Source: CAYHXN01 sp964373675 (GTDB lineage: Bacteria > Patescibacteriota > Minisyncoccia > UBA6257 > WO2-44-18). Taken from it: a stretch of DNA of 64,000 bases. The position numbers were made by a program, and so were the translations under genes. Below are positions 58,065 through 64,000 of the stretch, one piece after another. Where the stretch lies: positions 10,826-74,825 of the forward strand of contig CAYJVO010000001.1 of NCBI GenBank assembly GCA_964373675.1. Reading direction: 5' to 3'. A model generated the notes under the pieces. That model made no database searches and was not told the DNA's origin. It saw only the letters and a program-made list of their open reading frames with translations. Position 1 is the first letter of the stretch; the number at the start of each line of letters is the position of its first letter.

Positions 58065-58290
58065 TTTGTCCCAAGAGCGAAGCTCCGACGTAATTCGGAG
58101 CAAGCGATTGGCTGACAAAATGAGCACCCCGCTCTAATTTTGCCACCAATCACTGCTCTAGATTATGTTTAGTAATTTATTTTTGTATTTGTCTTGCGAT
58201 CCGCGAATGCCGAATAGCACATCCCTTATTGGGCGAAGCGGATCGCCTAGGCATTTCCCGCAAAATTAGTGCGGGGAGCCATACCTGTAG
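58065..58290. repeat. Inverted repeats between groES and groEL
   Basis: One inverted repeat around 58100-58157 (GAGCAAGCGATTGG vs CCAATCACTGCTC) and one at about 58194-58250 (GCGATCCGCGAATGCC vs GGATCGCCTAGGCATT). They fold in the groES-groEL mRNA. Confidence 0.55.
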
Positions 58291-58584
58291 CTATTCAATG
58301 ATTGCTAGTATATCCTCTTCTGTCCCGACCAACAGTTTTGTATCATCAATTTCAATTTCGTCAGGACCGTATTTTTTAAAAAGGACTAAATCGCCGATCC
58401 TTACTGACATCGGCATCCGTTCGCCCTTTTCATTAATTCTACCCGGGCCAACAGCTACCACCCTGCCTTTAATCGGCTTTTCTTTTTCCGCCGTATCGGG
58501 CAGAACAATGCCGGATTTGGTGGTCTTATCCTCCGAAACTGGTTCTATAAATAAATGGTTGGATAACGGTTTTAAACTTTTCAT
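58291..58584 (-). CDS. groS: 10 kDa co-chaperonin GroES
   Basis: 97 residues. MKSLKPLSNHLFIEPVSEDK, the mobile loop TTKSGIVLPDTAEKEKPIKG, and VAVGPGRINEKGERMPMSVR. Caps GroEL. A CIRCE operator lies 2 nt upstream of its ATG. Confidence 0.95.
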   Translation of the reverse strand: MKSLKPLSNHLFIEPVSEDKTTKSGIVLPDTAEKEKPIKGRVVAVGPGRINEKGERMPMSVRIGDLVLFKKYGPDEIEIDDTKLLVGTEEDILAIIE

Positions 58585-58586
58585 AA

Positions 58587-58613
58587 TTAGCAGTCTAATA
58601 CAAAGAGTGCTGA
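58587..58613. promoter_or_regulatory. CIRCE operator of groES-groEL
   Basis: TTAGCAGTC, 9 nt, GAGTGCTGA: two mismatches to the CIRCE consensus TTAGCACTC-N9-GAGTGCTAA bound by HrcA. It lies directly before groES. On the minus strand TTGACT (58621-58616) just upstream could be the -35 box, placing the operator over the promoter. hrcA is not in the window. Confidence 0.85.
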
Positions 58614-58627
58614 TAAGTCAAGGATTT

Positions 58628-58649
58628 AAAAACCCCTTTAGGGGTTTTT
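58628..58649. terminator. Terminator of the gene at 58638-58991
   Basis: AAAAACCCC, 4-nt loop, GGGGTTTTT. The stop of the minus-strand gene lies within it. Confidence 0.75.
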
Positions 58650-58991
58650 AGTATTGATGTATTTGGAAACTTCTTCCAGAACATGATTATAAACTTGCTT
58701 ATACCATTCACCCTTATCATCGTATCTATTACCTACCACCACAACAAACTTTATAGCGGGGTGCTTTTTAAAATGCGACTTAAAGTGCGGGGCTGCCTTA
58801 ACTTGAAGCGGAACGGCTAAACCATTATTCAAATAGACGAGAAAATCGACACCCTCGGCATCTAACTCCTTTCCTTTTCTACTTCGGTGATAACTGAAAA
58901 GCTTTCCCTTCTTAGACAAATCTTTCAAAACTTCTTCAACAATATCTTCCGCCTCGTCCCCTTTCTCCGGCCAGTCCTTCTTAGTTACCAA
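58638..58991 (-). CDS. Small PD-(D/E)XK-like protein
   Basis: 117 residues from TTG 58991. The pattern GDEAEDIVEEVL, ELDAEGVDFLVYLNNGLAVP and LQVKAAPHF resembles a restriction-endonuclease-like core (E, D and QxK, the QxK variant of ExK). It could be a nuclease or an inactive DNA-binding relative. No partner methylase is seen. It is transcribed towards groES with its own terminator. Confidence 0.65.
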   Translation of the reverse strand: MVTKKDWPEKGDEAEDIVEEVLKDLSKKGKLFSYHRSRKGKELDAEGVDFLVYLNNGLAVPLQVKAAPHFKSHFKKHPAIKFVVVVGNRYDDKGEWYKQVYNHVLEEVSKYINTKNP

Positions 58992-59287
58992 TGAATATCC
59001 GCCTGTTAAATAGCCTTATTAAAAATAATAATACAATTAAAATTTTTCCTCAACTTTCCCGCCGCTTCTTAATAATTATCAACTCTAAGGCAGGCGGGAT
59101 CCCGCCAGAGGCGGCGACATCCCCCGAGCTTACCCATCGGCCCCGCTGTAAGCGGAGCCGAGTCTGACTCGGCGGAGCCCCACGCCTTTGGCGGGGCAAT
59201 GCTCGCCTTCGGCAAGGCGTGCGCCCGAGGTATTCTTTGGATAAACAATAATGAACTGGTTCATAATAATGTATTGGTTTATATAAT

Positions 59288-59378
59288 GATGTCCACTGAT
59301 AGTGTTCACTTGATAGTGTTCACTTAATAGCTCACTTAATAGCGTTCACTTGATAGCGTTCACTTGATAGCGTTCATC
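59288..59378 (+). repeat. Tandem array of 14-nt units
   Basis: Six units: GATAGTGTTCACTT twice, AATAGCTCACTT (shortened), AATAGCGTTCACTT, GATAGCGTTCACTT, then GATAGCGTTCATC; a degenerate unit precedes. 14 is twice the 7-nt period common elsewhere in the window. Confidence 0.85.
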
Positions 59379-59420
59379 GGGGTATCTCTATTCCTGCGAT
59401 CGCAGGAATAGAGATACCCC
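59379..59420. repeat. Family B-related perfect 42-bp palindrome
   Basis: GGGGTATCTCTATTCCTGCG and its full complement around a TGCGATCGCA centre; a variant of the family B core. Confidence 0.85.
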
Positions 59421-59472
59421 CACCAATAAACCAAGCGCCTCTCAATCACCTCTATAGACACTGCTTAGAACA

Positions 59473-60072
59473 CTAACTTTTTAAACAGAAAAACTCTTTA
59501 ACGTCTTCTGCCCCGTCAAACTTAGCGGCCTCTACGATTCTTACAAAGGGACTAATTCGGTAAAACTCTGTTATGAAGTCTATTTCGTCATTGCAGGGAT
59601 ATGGGGTTACAAAAACGCTTTTCTGAAGCGCATAAAATTTCCATTCTTTCAATTTTTCTCTTAAAACCTCTCTTGCTTTCTTAAAACGCTCCGGCACGTC
59701 AAAAATAACAAGTCGCCATTTGCCATCCCATCGCTTGGAAAAGTTAAATTTCATGTCATCAATTCTATATTCTAAAACGCGTCTTTTTCCGTCTTCGCTA
59801 AGCATCAATACCTGCTTGCCATTTATTTCTTTTTCTTCAACTAATCTATTCCTTCTAAGCTGAAAGAATGTCTTCCTAATTCTCTGGCGTCGGCCTTTGT
59901 CTTGAGATTCATACCAATCCAAAAACTTTTTTGCCACCATCCCAAAACCCGGAGCGGCCGCTAAAACAAAGGTAAGGGCGCTAACGGCGGCAAGCCCGCC
60001 AACAAAAAGCAGTATTTGCTTGACCATTTCGCCTTTATTGTAAGTTCTTTTATTTCTTTTGTTTTTACCCAT
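59473..60072 (-). CDS. PaaX/Cas2-like winged-helix protein with membrane anchor
   Basis: 199 residues. A basic N-terminus and one membrane segment (residues about 18-40, ILLFVGGLAAVSALTFVLAA) are followed by a winged-helix-like part (IRKTFFQLRRNRLVEEKEIN) and a ferredoxin-like domain starting KWRLVIFDVPERFKKAREVL, then REKLKEWKFYALQKSVFVTP. The last part resembles Cas2 and the PaaX C-terminal domain. No CRISPR array or other cas gene is present, so this is more likely a regulator-like or RNA-binding protein. Confidence 0.78.
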   Translation of the reverse strand: MGKNKRNKRTYNKGEMVKQILLFVGGLAAVSALTFVLAAAPGFGMVAKKFLDWYESQDKGRRQRIRKTFFQLRRNRLVEEKEINGKQVLMLSEDGKRRVLEYRIDDMKFNFSKRWDGKWRLVIFDVPERFKKAREVLREKLKEWKFYALQKSVFVTPYPCNDEIDFITEFYRISPFVRIVEAAKFDGAEDVKEFFCLKS

Positions 60073-60122
60073 TTTTAGTCACATTTAGCCACGCTAATTC
60101 TTATTTCTTAGTGTAGCTATTC

Positions 60123-60204
60123 GTTAGATAGTTAAATAGTTAAATCATTAGATAATAGGTATTCTATCCCAGCGATCGCAAAAATAGAATACCTCCACCT
60201 CCAT
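60123..60204. repeat. Family B element, copy 4; left arm of an 82-bp inverted repeat pair
   Basis: Core at 60158-60193. With its flanks (GTTAGATAGTTAAATAGTTA on one side, CCTCCACCTCCAT on the other) it is almost the exact complement of 61013-61094. The pair brackets the nucleotidyltransferase gene. Confidence 0.88.
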
Positions 60205-60232
60205 ACTCCGTAAATGAAACCAGGGGGAGACT

Positions 60233-60946
60233 TTAGTGTTGAATATAATCCTCTATGCGGCGGGTGTCGGGGTGAAATTCCAGCTCGTCGTCGGTGTAAG
60301 TTATACGCGGCTTATAGCCGATGCTCTTTAAACTACTTTTAATCTTGGCAAGCTGGAGGCGACGCAAAAAAGACTCCCAAAAATCACCTAGCCTGCCCCC
60401 CAGAAGCCACTCCGCCACATTTTTGGCTAAAGACGGCTTCCTATATATATAGCGGAGGTCGTCATGAAAGCTTCGGGCTTCGGGCTTCGGGCTGCGAGCA
60501 TCTTGCATACTCATCCAATCATTGTTGGCTTGCCAAAATTGGTGGATCTGCCTTTTTTCTCCATAAATAGGCACTAAGTTTTGGTAAAGCTTCTCCCAGT
60601 ATTCATTATACGGCGGGGATAAACGATAAGATTTTTCGGTTACAAAATGATTCAGGCAAATTTTGTCTTTGATACCTGATACCTGATACCTGATACCCGA
60701 CTCGCCGTGCCATTTCTTGCGACGCCAGCCAAAAATTCCAAAAAACAAAACAGCAAAAAACCGCGCAGTAAAAATCCGGCCGGAACGCGCGCCGATAATC
60801 ACGTCAAAATCCGATTCTGGCCGAACATTGCCCATTGCCATAGAACCGGCGGCTAGCGCGAAATCAACAAACGGAATAAATCGGAAAAGCCAAATCCGCC
60901 GCAGAAATTTTATCCATTTTTGATCGTAGAGAATCTGAGTAATCAT
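60233..60946 (-). CDS. MNT-like nucleotidyltransferase domain protein
   Basis: 237 residues from ATG 60946. The nucleotidyltransferase motif is AAGSMAMGNVRPESDFDVII (GS...DxD). The rest is helical and unrecognised; the class ranges from toxins to antibiotic-modifying enzymes. Two in-frame arrays interrupt it: (TGATACC)4 encoding SGIRYQVSGI and (CTTCGGG)3 encoding SPKPEARS. The start codon abuts another 7-nt array (60946-60973). The whole gene sits between 82-bp inverted repeats, as if carried by them. Confidence 0.75.
   Translation of the reverse strand: MITQILYDQKWIKFLRRIWLFRFIPFVDFALAAGSMAMGNVRPESDFDVIIGARSGRIFTARFFAVLFFGIFGWRRKKWHGESGIRYQVSGIKDKICLNHFVTEKSYRLSPPYNEYWEKLYQNLVPIYGEKRQIHQFWQANNDWMSMQDARSPKPEARSFHDDLRYIYRKPSLAKNVAEWLLGGRLGDFWESFLRRLQLAKIKSSLKSIGYKPRITYTDDELEFHPDTRRIEDYIQH
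60471..60498 (+). repeat. (CTTCGGG)3 array in the nucleotidyltransferase gene
   Basis: Three perfect 7-nt units plus a degenerate fourth (CTGCGAG). Confidence 0.8.
60670..60697 (+). repeat. (TGATACC)4 in the nucleotidyltransferase gene
   Basis: Identical to the array in murC at 34194-34221. Confidence 0.9.
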
Positions 60947-60973
60947 TGATCTTTTATCTTTAATCCTTAACAA
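60946..60973 (+). repeat. Heptanucleotide array ending at the nucleotidyltransferase start codon
   Basis: TTGATCT, TTTATCT, TTAATCC, TTAACAA on the plus strand; the gene's ATG (complement of 60944-60946) touches it. Confidence 0.75.
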
Positions 60974-61012
60974 TTATTCTAACATGGCTATTTCAAATTT
61001 TAGGTTTCAAAA

Positions 61013-61094
61013 ATGGAGGTGGAGGTATTCTATTTTTGCGATCGCTGGGATAGAATACCTATTATCTAATTATCTAATTATTTAACTATCTAAC
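61013..61094. repeat. Family B element, copy 5; right arm of the 82-bp inverted repeat pair
   Basis: Core at 61024-61059, tail of ATTATCTA-type octamers. Reverse complement of 60123-60204. Confidence 0.88.
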
Positions 61095-61408
61095 TAATAG
61101 CTGCACCTTGGAGTATTTACCTAGAAAAAGCTGGTATCTTAGCCAAACAATTAAATGCCTTTGCATCCTATCTTTCCAGGGAAATAAAAAAGTTAAGGAT
61201 TAAAGATTAAGGATTAAAGATTGCGGGGGGGGCTATTCGCGACGACCGTCGTTATACAATTCGGCGATTTCGGCGGCGAAAAGGACGCGATTGTAAATGT
61301 AAACGCCCCCCCTCTTTTACGCGTAAAAGAGGGGGGGCGTATGCCGAAATACCTTACTAACTCCACGGACTTTAGTCCGTGGAGTTTCATTCCCGGCAGC
61401 TGGGTTTA
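61095..61408. repeat. Gene-free stretch with array, gene remnant and palindromes
   Basis: Contains a 7-nt array at 61191-61225 (AGTTAAG, GATTAAA, GATTAAG, GATTAAA, GATTGCG), a LamG gene remnant at 61233-61304, a perfect 38-bp palindrome at 61303-61340 (ACGCCCCCCCTCTTTTACG and complement) and a small hairpin CCACGGACTTTAGTCCGTGG near 61366-61385. No intact gene. Confidence 0.8.
61233..61304 (-). pseudogene. Remnant of a LamG gene 3' end
   Basis: On the minus strand it encodes VYIYNRVLFAAEIAELYNDG then RRE and stop. The intact LamG protein next door ends VRIYNRALSAAEIIELYNAG then RR. The remnant's upstream edge coincides with a perfect 38-bp palindrome. Confidence 0.75.
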
Positions 61409-63013
61409 TTATCGCCTCCCCGCATTATATAATTCAATGATTTCCGCCGCCGAAAGAGCGCGGTTGTAAATGCGCACCTCGTCAATTTGACCATCAAAAA
61501 ATCTAGCCACTCCGGAATTATCAATAGCACCAATGCGCACCGGAATAGCGCTGTCAAAAATACCCGTTAGGGCTGTGGTGTTGGTTGTAGCGTCCTGTAC
61601 GCCATTAAAATACACATATCCCGTATCGTCAGAACCGTTATATACAGAAACAATGTGGGTCCAGGCTCCAAGTGTTAAAGTGTTGGTGGTGGGGCTAATC
61701 AACATACGTGTAGCGCCGTCCGACACCTGACTTACAAGCCACTGTATGCCCCCCGCGCTCAATACCACAATTGACCACGACCGGTCGGCAGGAGTGCCAA
61801 AGTCATCCTTGGCTACAATTCCGTAAGAACTGCCGGATGAAGGTAGGGATTCTAAGCGTACCCATGCTGATACGCTAATACTGGCGCCTGAACCAGAAGG
61901 AGTAAAGACCGCCGAGTCTCCTACACTTACATAGTCATTACTACCATCAAAATTTAATGCCTGCCCTACCATGCCCGAAGTAACTGTAGGACCACTAGTA
62001 AGGGTTCCGTTATTGCCAAATCCACTTCTATCAGTGGCCGTCGTGCCGCTTATATCTGGTCCATTAAAAGACCAGAGGCCGACAAGGCCGTTATTTAAAC
62101 GGGAATTCTGGCTGACATTGGTTTTGCTCCGAAATTCTGGAGCGCCGGCGCGGTAAAGAACGGCGATTTCCGCCGCCGAAAGAGCGCGGTTGTAAATGCG
62201 CAATTCGTCCAGCGCGCCATTGAAAAATGCTCCGGGATTACCGCTGTCACGAGCGCCGATTGATAATTCTGTTACTGTTGTCAAGCCGCCATATGAACCG
62301 TTATTTAACCCAGCGCCAACGGTAACAGTTCTTGACGACCCATCTATATAAATAGCAACCGCGGAACCGTCAAAAGTCAACGCCACATGATGCCATTGGT
62401 TATCAACCAGCTCTGTCCTGGTCGCGGTTGTGTAACCCAAAATATATGTGGTATTCGCATCGGATATTCTGGAAGCAGTTACCAGCTCATTAGTCAATAG
62501 GCCAGTGCAAGCGTTGCCAATAAAAATAGCCAGGATATTATCTTGATCCGCACTCCCGTCGTTGAAAGACCAAATCGTTTGGCAAGTATCGCCGGATGTT
62601 TTAACCCAGGCTGACACCGTAGCCGGTTGAGAAAAATTATGAAACGAGGCCCCTGAACCCACGTCAATGTAGTCGTCTGCGCCATCAAATCGTACGGACT
62701 GACCAATCAACCCTGGATTAAAAACCGTTCCGTTCTGGAGGGAACCGTCGTTGCTTTGCCCGCTCCTGTCCAAGACGGCGACCCCGCTCGCCGTACTGGT
62801 GGTCGTTGTATCCGGCCCGTTGAAAGACCAGAGGCCGACAAGGCCGTTATTAAAAGTCCCGGCGCGGCTGTTTTGGGAAACATTGGAATAAAAGCGCGCC
62901 GTGGTTCCGGAAACAATCCTGCTAACACCAGCCCGTAGAGGAGAATAACCTACAAAAACTACAATCAGTACAACCAGAACTACTATATATAGTAATTTGA
63001 GGCGAGGTCTCAT
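61409..63013 (-). CDS. Membrane-anchored surface protein with two LamG domains
   Basis: 534 residues. One membrane segment (residues about 8-24, LLYIVVLVVLIVVFVGY) followed by two concanavalin A-like LamG/LamGL-3 repeats, each starting GLVGLWSFNGPD, containing a DGxxDYIDVG or DGSNDYVSVG strand, and ending DELRIYNRALSAAEI or DEVRIYNRALSAAEI. Such domains bind glycans or surface ligands. Serine/threonine-rich, as in exported proteins. The second repeat ends at the stop; a third is seen only as a remnant downstream. Confidence 0.88.
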   Translation of the reverse strand: MRPRLKLLYIVVLVVLIVVFVGYSPLRAGVSRIVSGTTARFYSNVSQNSRAGTFNNGLVGLWSFNGPDTTTTSTASGVAVLDRSGQSNDGSLQNGTVFNPGLIGQSVRFDGADDYIDVGSGASFHNFSQPATVSAWVKTSGDTCQTIWSFNDGSADQDNILAIFIGNACTGLLTNELVTASRISDANTTYILGYTTATRTELVDNQWHHVALTFDGSAVAIYIDGSSRTVTVGAGLNNGSYGGLTTVTELSIGARDSGNPGAFFNGALDELRIYNRALSAAEIAVLYRAGAPEFRSKTNVSQNSRLNNGLVGLWSFNGPDISGTTATDRSGFGNNGTLTSGPTVTSGMVGQALNFDGSNDYVSVGDSAVFTPSGSGASISVSAWVRLESLPSSGSSYGIVAKDDFGTPADRSWSIVVLSAGGIQWLVSQVSDGATRMLISPTTNTLTLGAWTHIVSVYNGSDDTGYVYFNGVQDATTNTTALTGIFDSAIPVRIGAIDNSGVARFFDGQIDEVRIYNRALSAAEIIELYNAGRR

Positions 63014-63130
63014 AATTTTAATTTCTAATTAACTTAATTACTCTAATTGACCTAAAAAATAACCAATTCCCAATCAGCTAACTTTTTTGTAAATTGCGTT
63101 AAAAATTAGGTCAATTAGAAATCAGAAATT

Positions 63131-64000
63131 TTATTGTGTGGCTGTTGCTGTTTCTTCGGTAGTGGTTGGTTCGGTTGATGTAGGGGTGCTGGTTGATATT
63201 GTTTCTACTGGCGTTGGCGGATTGCTGGGCGCAGGCGCGTTGGGGTCAAAAACGATCACAGTACGGGTCGCTGTTCCTATATTCCCTGCCTGGTCAACGG
63301 CAATATAAGTGATGGCGTGTTCGCCGGGCATGAAAGTATCAAGGGTAAGTTCGTTTGGATAAATCTCCGGGCCGCCATCTAAACTTACTTTATAACCGAG
63401 ATTATCATTGATATTATCGCTCACCGTCGCTCCCAAATCGCTATATTGAAGTCCGACTTCAATAGAGGCGGGGTTATTGCCCTGAATTTCTATAACCGGG
63501 GGCTCTGTATCGGAATTAGGAATGCCTGTATTTCCTGATTCAATATTTGAACACTCGCCGGGCACTGACTCCACTTTTCCGCCTTTCACAATCAAGCAAT
63601 ACGGCTGGCCGGTTTCGTGGTCGTAAGTAGTGATACCGCTTGGCTTCTCCGGAGTGCCGATGACTAAATTGCGTAAGGCGAGAAAACCATTTTTAATGCC
63701 TTCAAGGATGTCGCGGAATAGGTCCAATACACTGTTGGTTACAGTTTCAATTGCGGCAGCCAGGAAATTTCTTTGCTGTTCTTCAAATAAGGCGAGGTCT
63801 TCCGGCGTAAGAACGCTGTTAGAAATTTCCCGCGCTTTTTCTATTTTGCGTTGGAGTTTAACGACTTTTGATGGATTAGGATTTTTTTTGTCCAGTTCCT
63901 CATCAAGTTTTTCCTGTAATTCCTCAATTTTCTCTAATTTGGTCACTAAGGAATGATCAACCCAGATTCCTTGTCCTTTTGAACCACGCCACTTGTCGCG
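63131..64000 (-). CDS. Partial surface protein: coiled coil, Ig-like domain, Pro/Thr tail
   Basis: The frame is open to the right edge of the window, so the N-terminus is missing; the edge reads RDKWRGSKGQGIWVDHSL. Visible parts: a charged coiled coil (KLEKIEELQEKLDEELDKKN), a stretch TVTNSVLDLFRDILEGIKNG, an HYR/DUF5011-type Ig-like domain (GNNPASIEVGLQYSDLGATV, DQAGNIGTATRTVIVFDPN) and a Pro/Thr/Ser tail. It is likely exported and paired with the LamG protein downstream. Function unknown. Confidence 0.8.
   Translation of the reverse strand, partial: RDKWRGSKGQGIWVDHSLVTKLEKIEELQEKLDEELDKKNPNPSKVVKLQRKIEKAREISNSVLTPEDLALFEEQQRNFLAAAIETVTNSVLDLFRDILEGIKNGFLALRNLVIGTPEKPSGITTYDHETGQPYCLIVKGGKVESVPGECSNIESGNTGIPNSDTEPPVIEIQGNNPASIEVGLQYSDLGATVSDNINDNLGYKVSLDGGPEIYPNELTLDTFMPGEHAITYIAVDQAGNIGTATRTVIVFDPNAPAPSNPPTPVETISTSTPTSTEPTTTEETATATQ

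Larger units (their letters stand above)
58992..59472. repeat. 481-bp gene-free repeat region
   Basis: No convincing gene. 59090-59235 is a GC-rich block of nested inverted repeats (AGGCAGGCGGGATCCCGCC, GGCTCCGCC/GGCGGAGCC type). 59288-59378 is a tandem array of 14-nt units. 59379-59420 is a perfect palindrome of the GCGATCGC type. Confidence 0.75.

Noticed and set aside
59288..59378. CRISPR array at the tandem repeats
   Set aside because: The units are contiguous 14-mers without spacers.
59473..60072. CRISPR-associated Cas2 from the C-terminal ferredoxin-like domain
   Set aside because: No repeat-spacer array and no other cas gene are present, and the protein has a membrane segment and a winged helix, which fits PaaX-like proteins better.

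Overview
The window reads as a chromosome segment from a Candidate Phyla Radiation bacterium, most likely Parcubacteria (OD1). This is inferred from gene content; no search was run. Supporting signs: compact housekeeping genes; an str-S10-spc ribosomal cluster without rpmD (L30) between rpsE and rplO; a very short L3; L24 with an added CxxC pair; and several protein types that I recall as common in this group (DUF4015 protein, PaaX/Cas2-like protein, T4SS-like DNA-pumping ATPase, LamG surface proteins). Base composition looks moderate and I see no compositional island.

Layout. 1-9.7 kb: dnaX (minus), then a plus-strand run of cell-envelope and chromosome genes (DUF4015, scpA, scpB, a D,D-carboxypeptidase, mraY, a D-aminoacylase-like protein, ftsW/rodA, murG). 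9.8-20.2 kb: gltX, an M23 murein hydrolase, a GT2 glycosyltransferase, greA, lysS, a NUDIX protein, serS, an M50 protease (minus), alr and ftsQ. 20.3-35.3 kb is the accessory stretch: a GT-C glycosyltransferase, small unknown proteins, a YunG-like/deaminase-like fusion, a P-loop/CYTH fusion, ychF, a T4SS-type ATPase, a DMT-transporter/glycosidase fusion next to a short GH1 enzyme, a PD-(D/E)XK nuclease, murC, and a promoter-small ORF-terminator cassette. 35.4-52.2 kb (minus): rpsL-rpsG-fusA-tuf-rpsJ-rplC ... rplO-secY-adk-map. 52.3-64 kb: an M50 protease, a decayed GIY-YIG mini-element, a ceramidase-like protein, tRNA-Ser(GGA), thyA, groES-groEL under a CIRCE operator, a PaaX-like protein, a nucleotidyltransferase between long inverted repeats, and two surface proteins, the last running off the window.

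The most striking signal is not a gene. Most gaps larger than about 60 bp are filled with short-word tandem arrays, usually exactly 7 nt per unit with a different word at each locus, and with families of palindromes. The same arrays and palindromes also lie in frame inside gltX, lysS, murC, the DUF4015 gene, the transporter/glycosidase fusion and the nucleotidyltransferase gene. One palindrome family (A) sits 5-9 nt upstream of start codons, including inside the ribosomal operon, where no Shine-Dalgarno sequence is visible. A second pattern is a TATAAT-type hexamer ending 6-8 nt before the start codon of ten genes, which predicts leaderless mRNAs.

Together the genes cover translation (three aminoacyl-tRNA synthetases, elongation factors, most r-proteins of the cluster), peptidoglycan synthesis and remodelling (Alr, MurC, MraY, MurG, FtsW/RodA, FtsQ, carboxypeptidase, M23), chromosome segregation, protein export and chaperoning. 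No CRISPR array, rRNA operon or intact transposase was seen.
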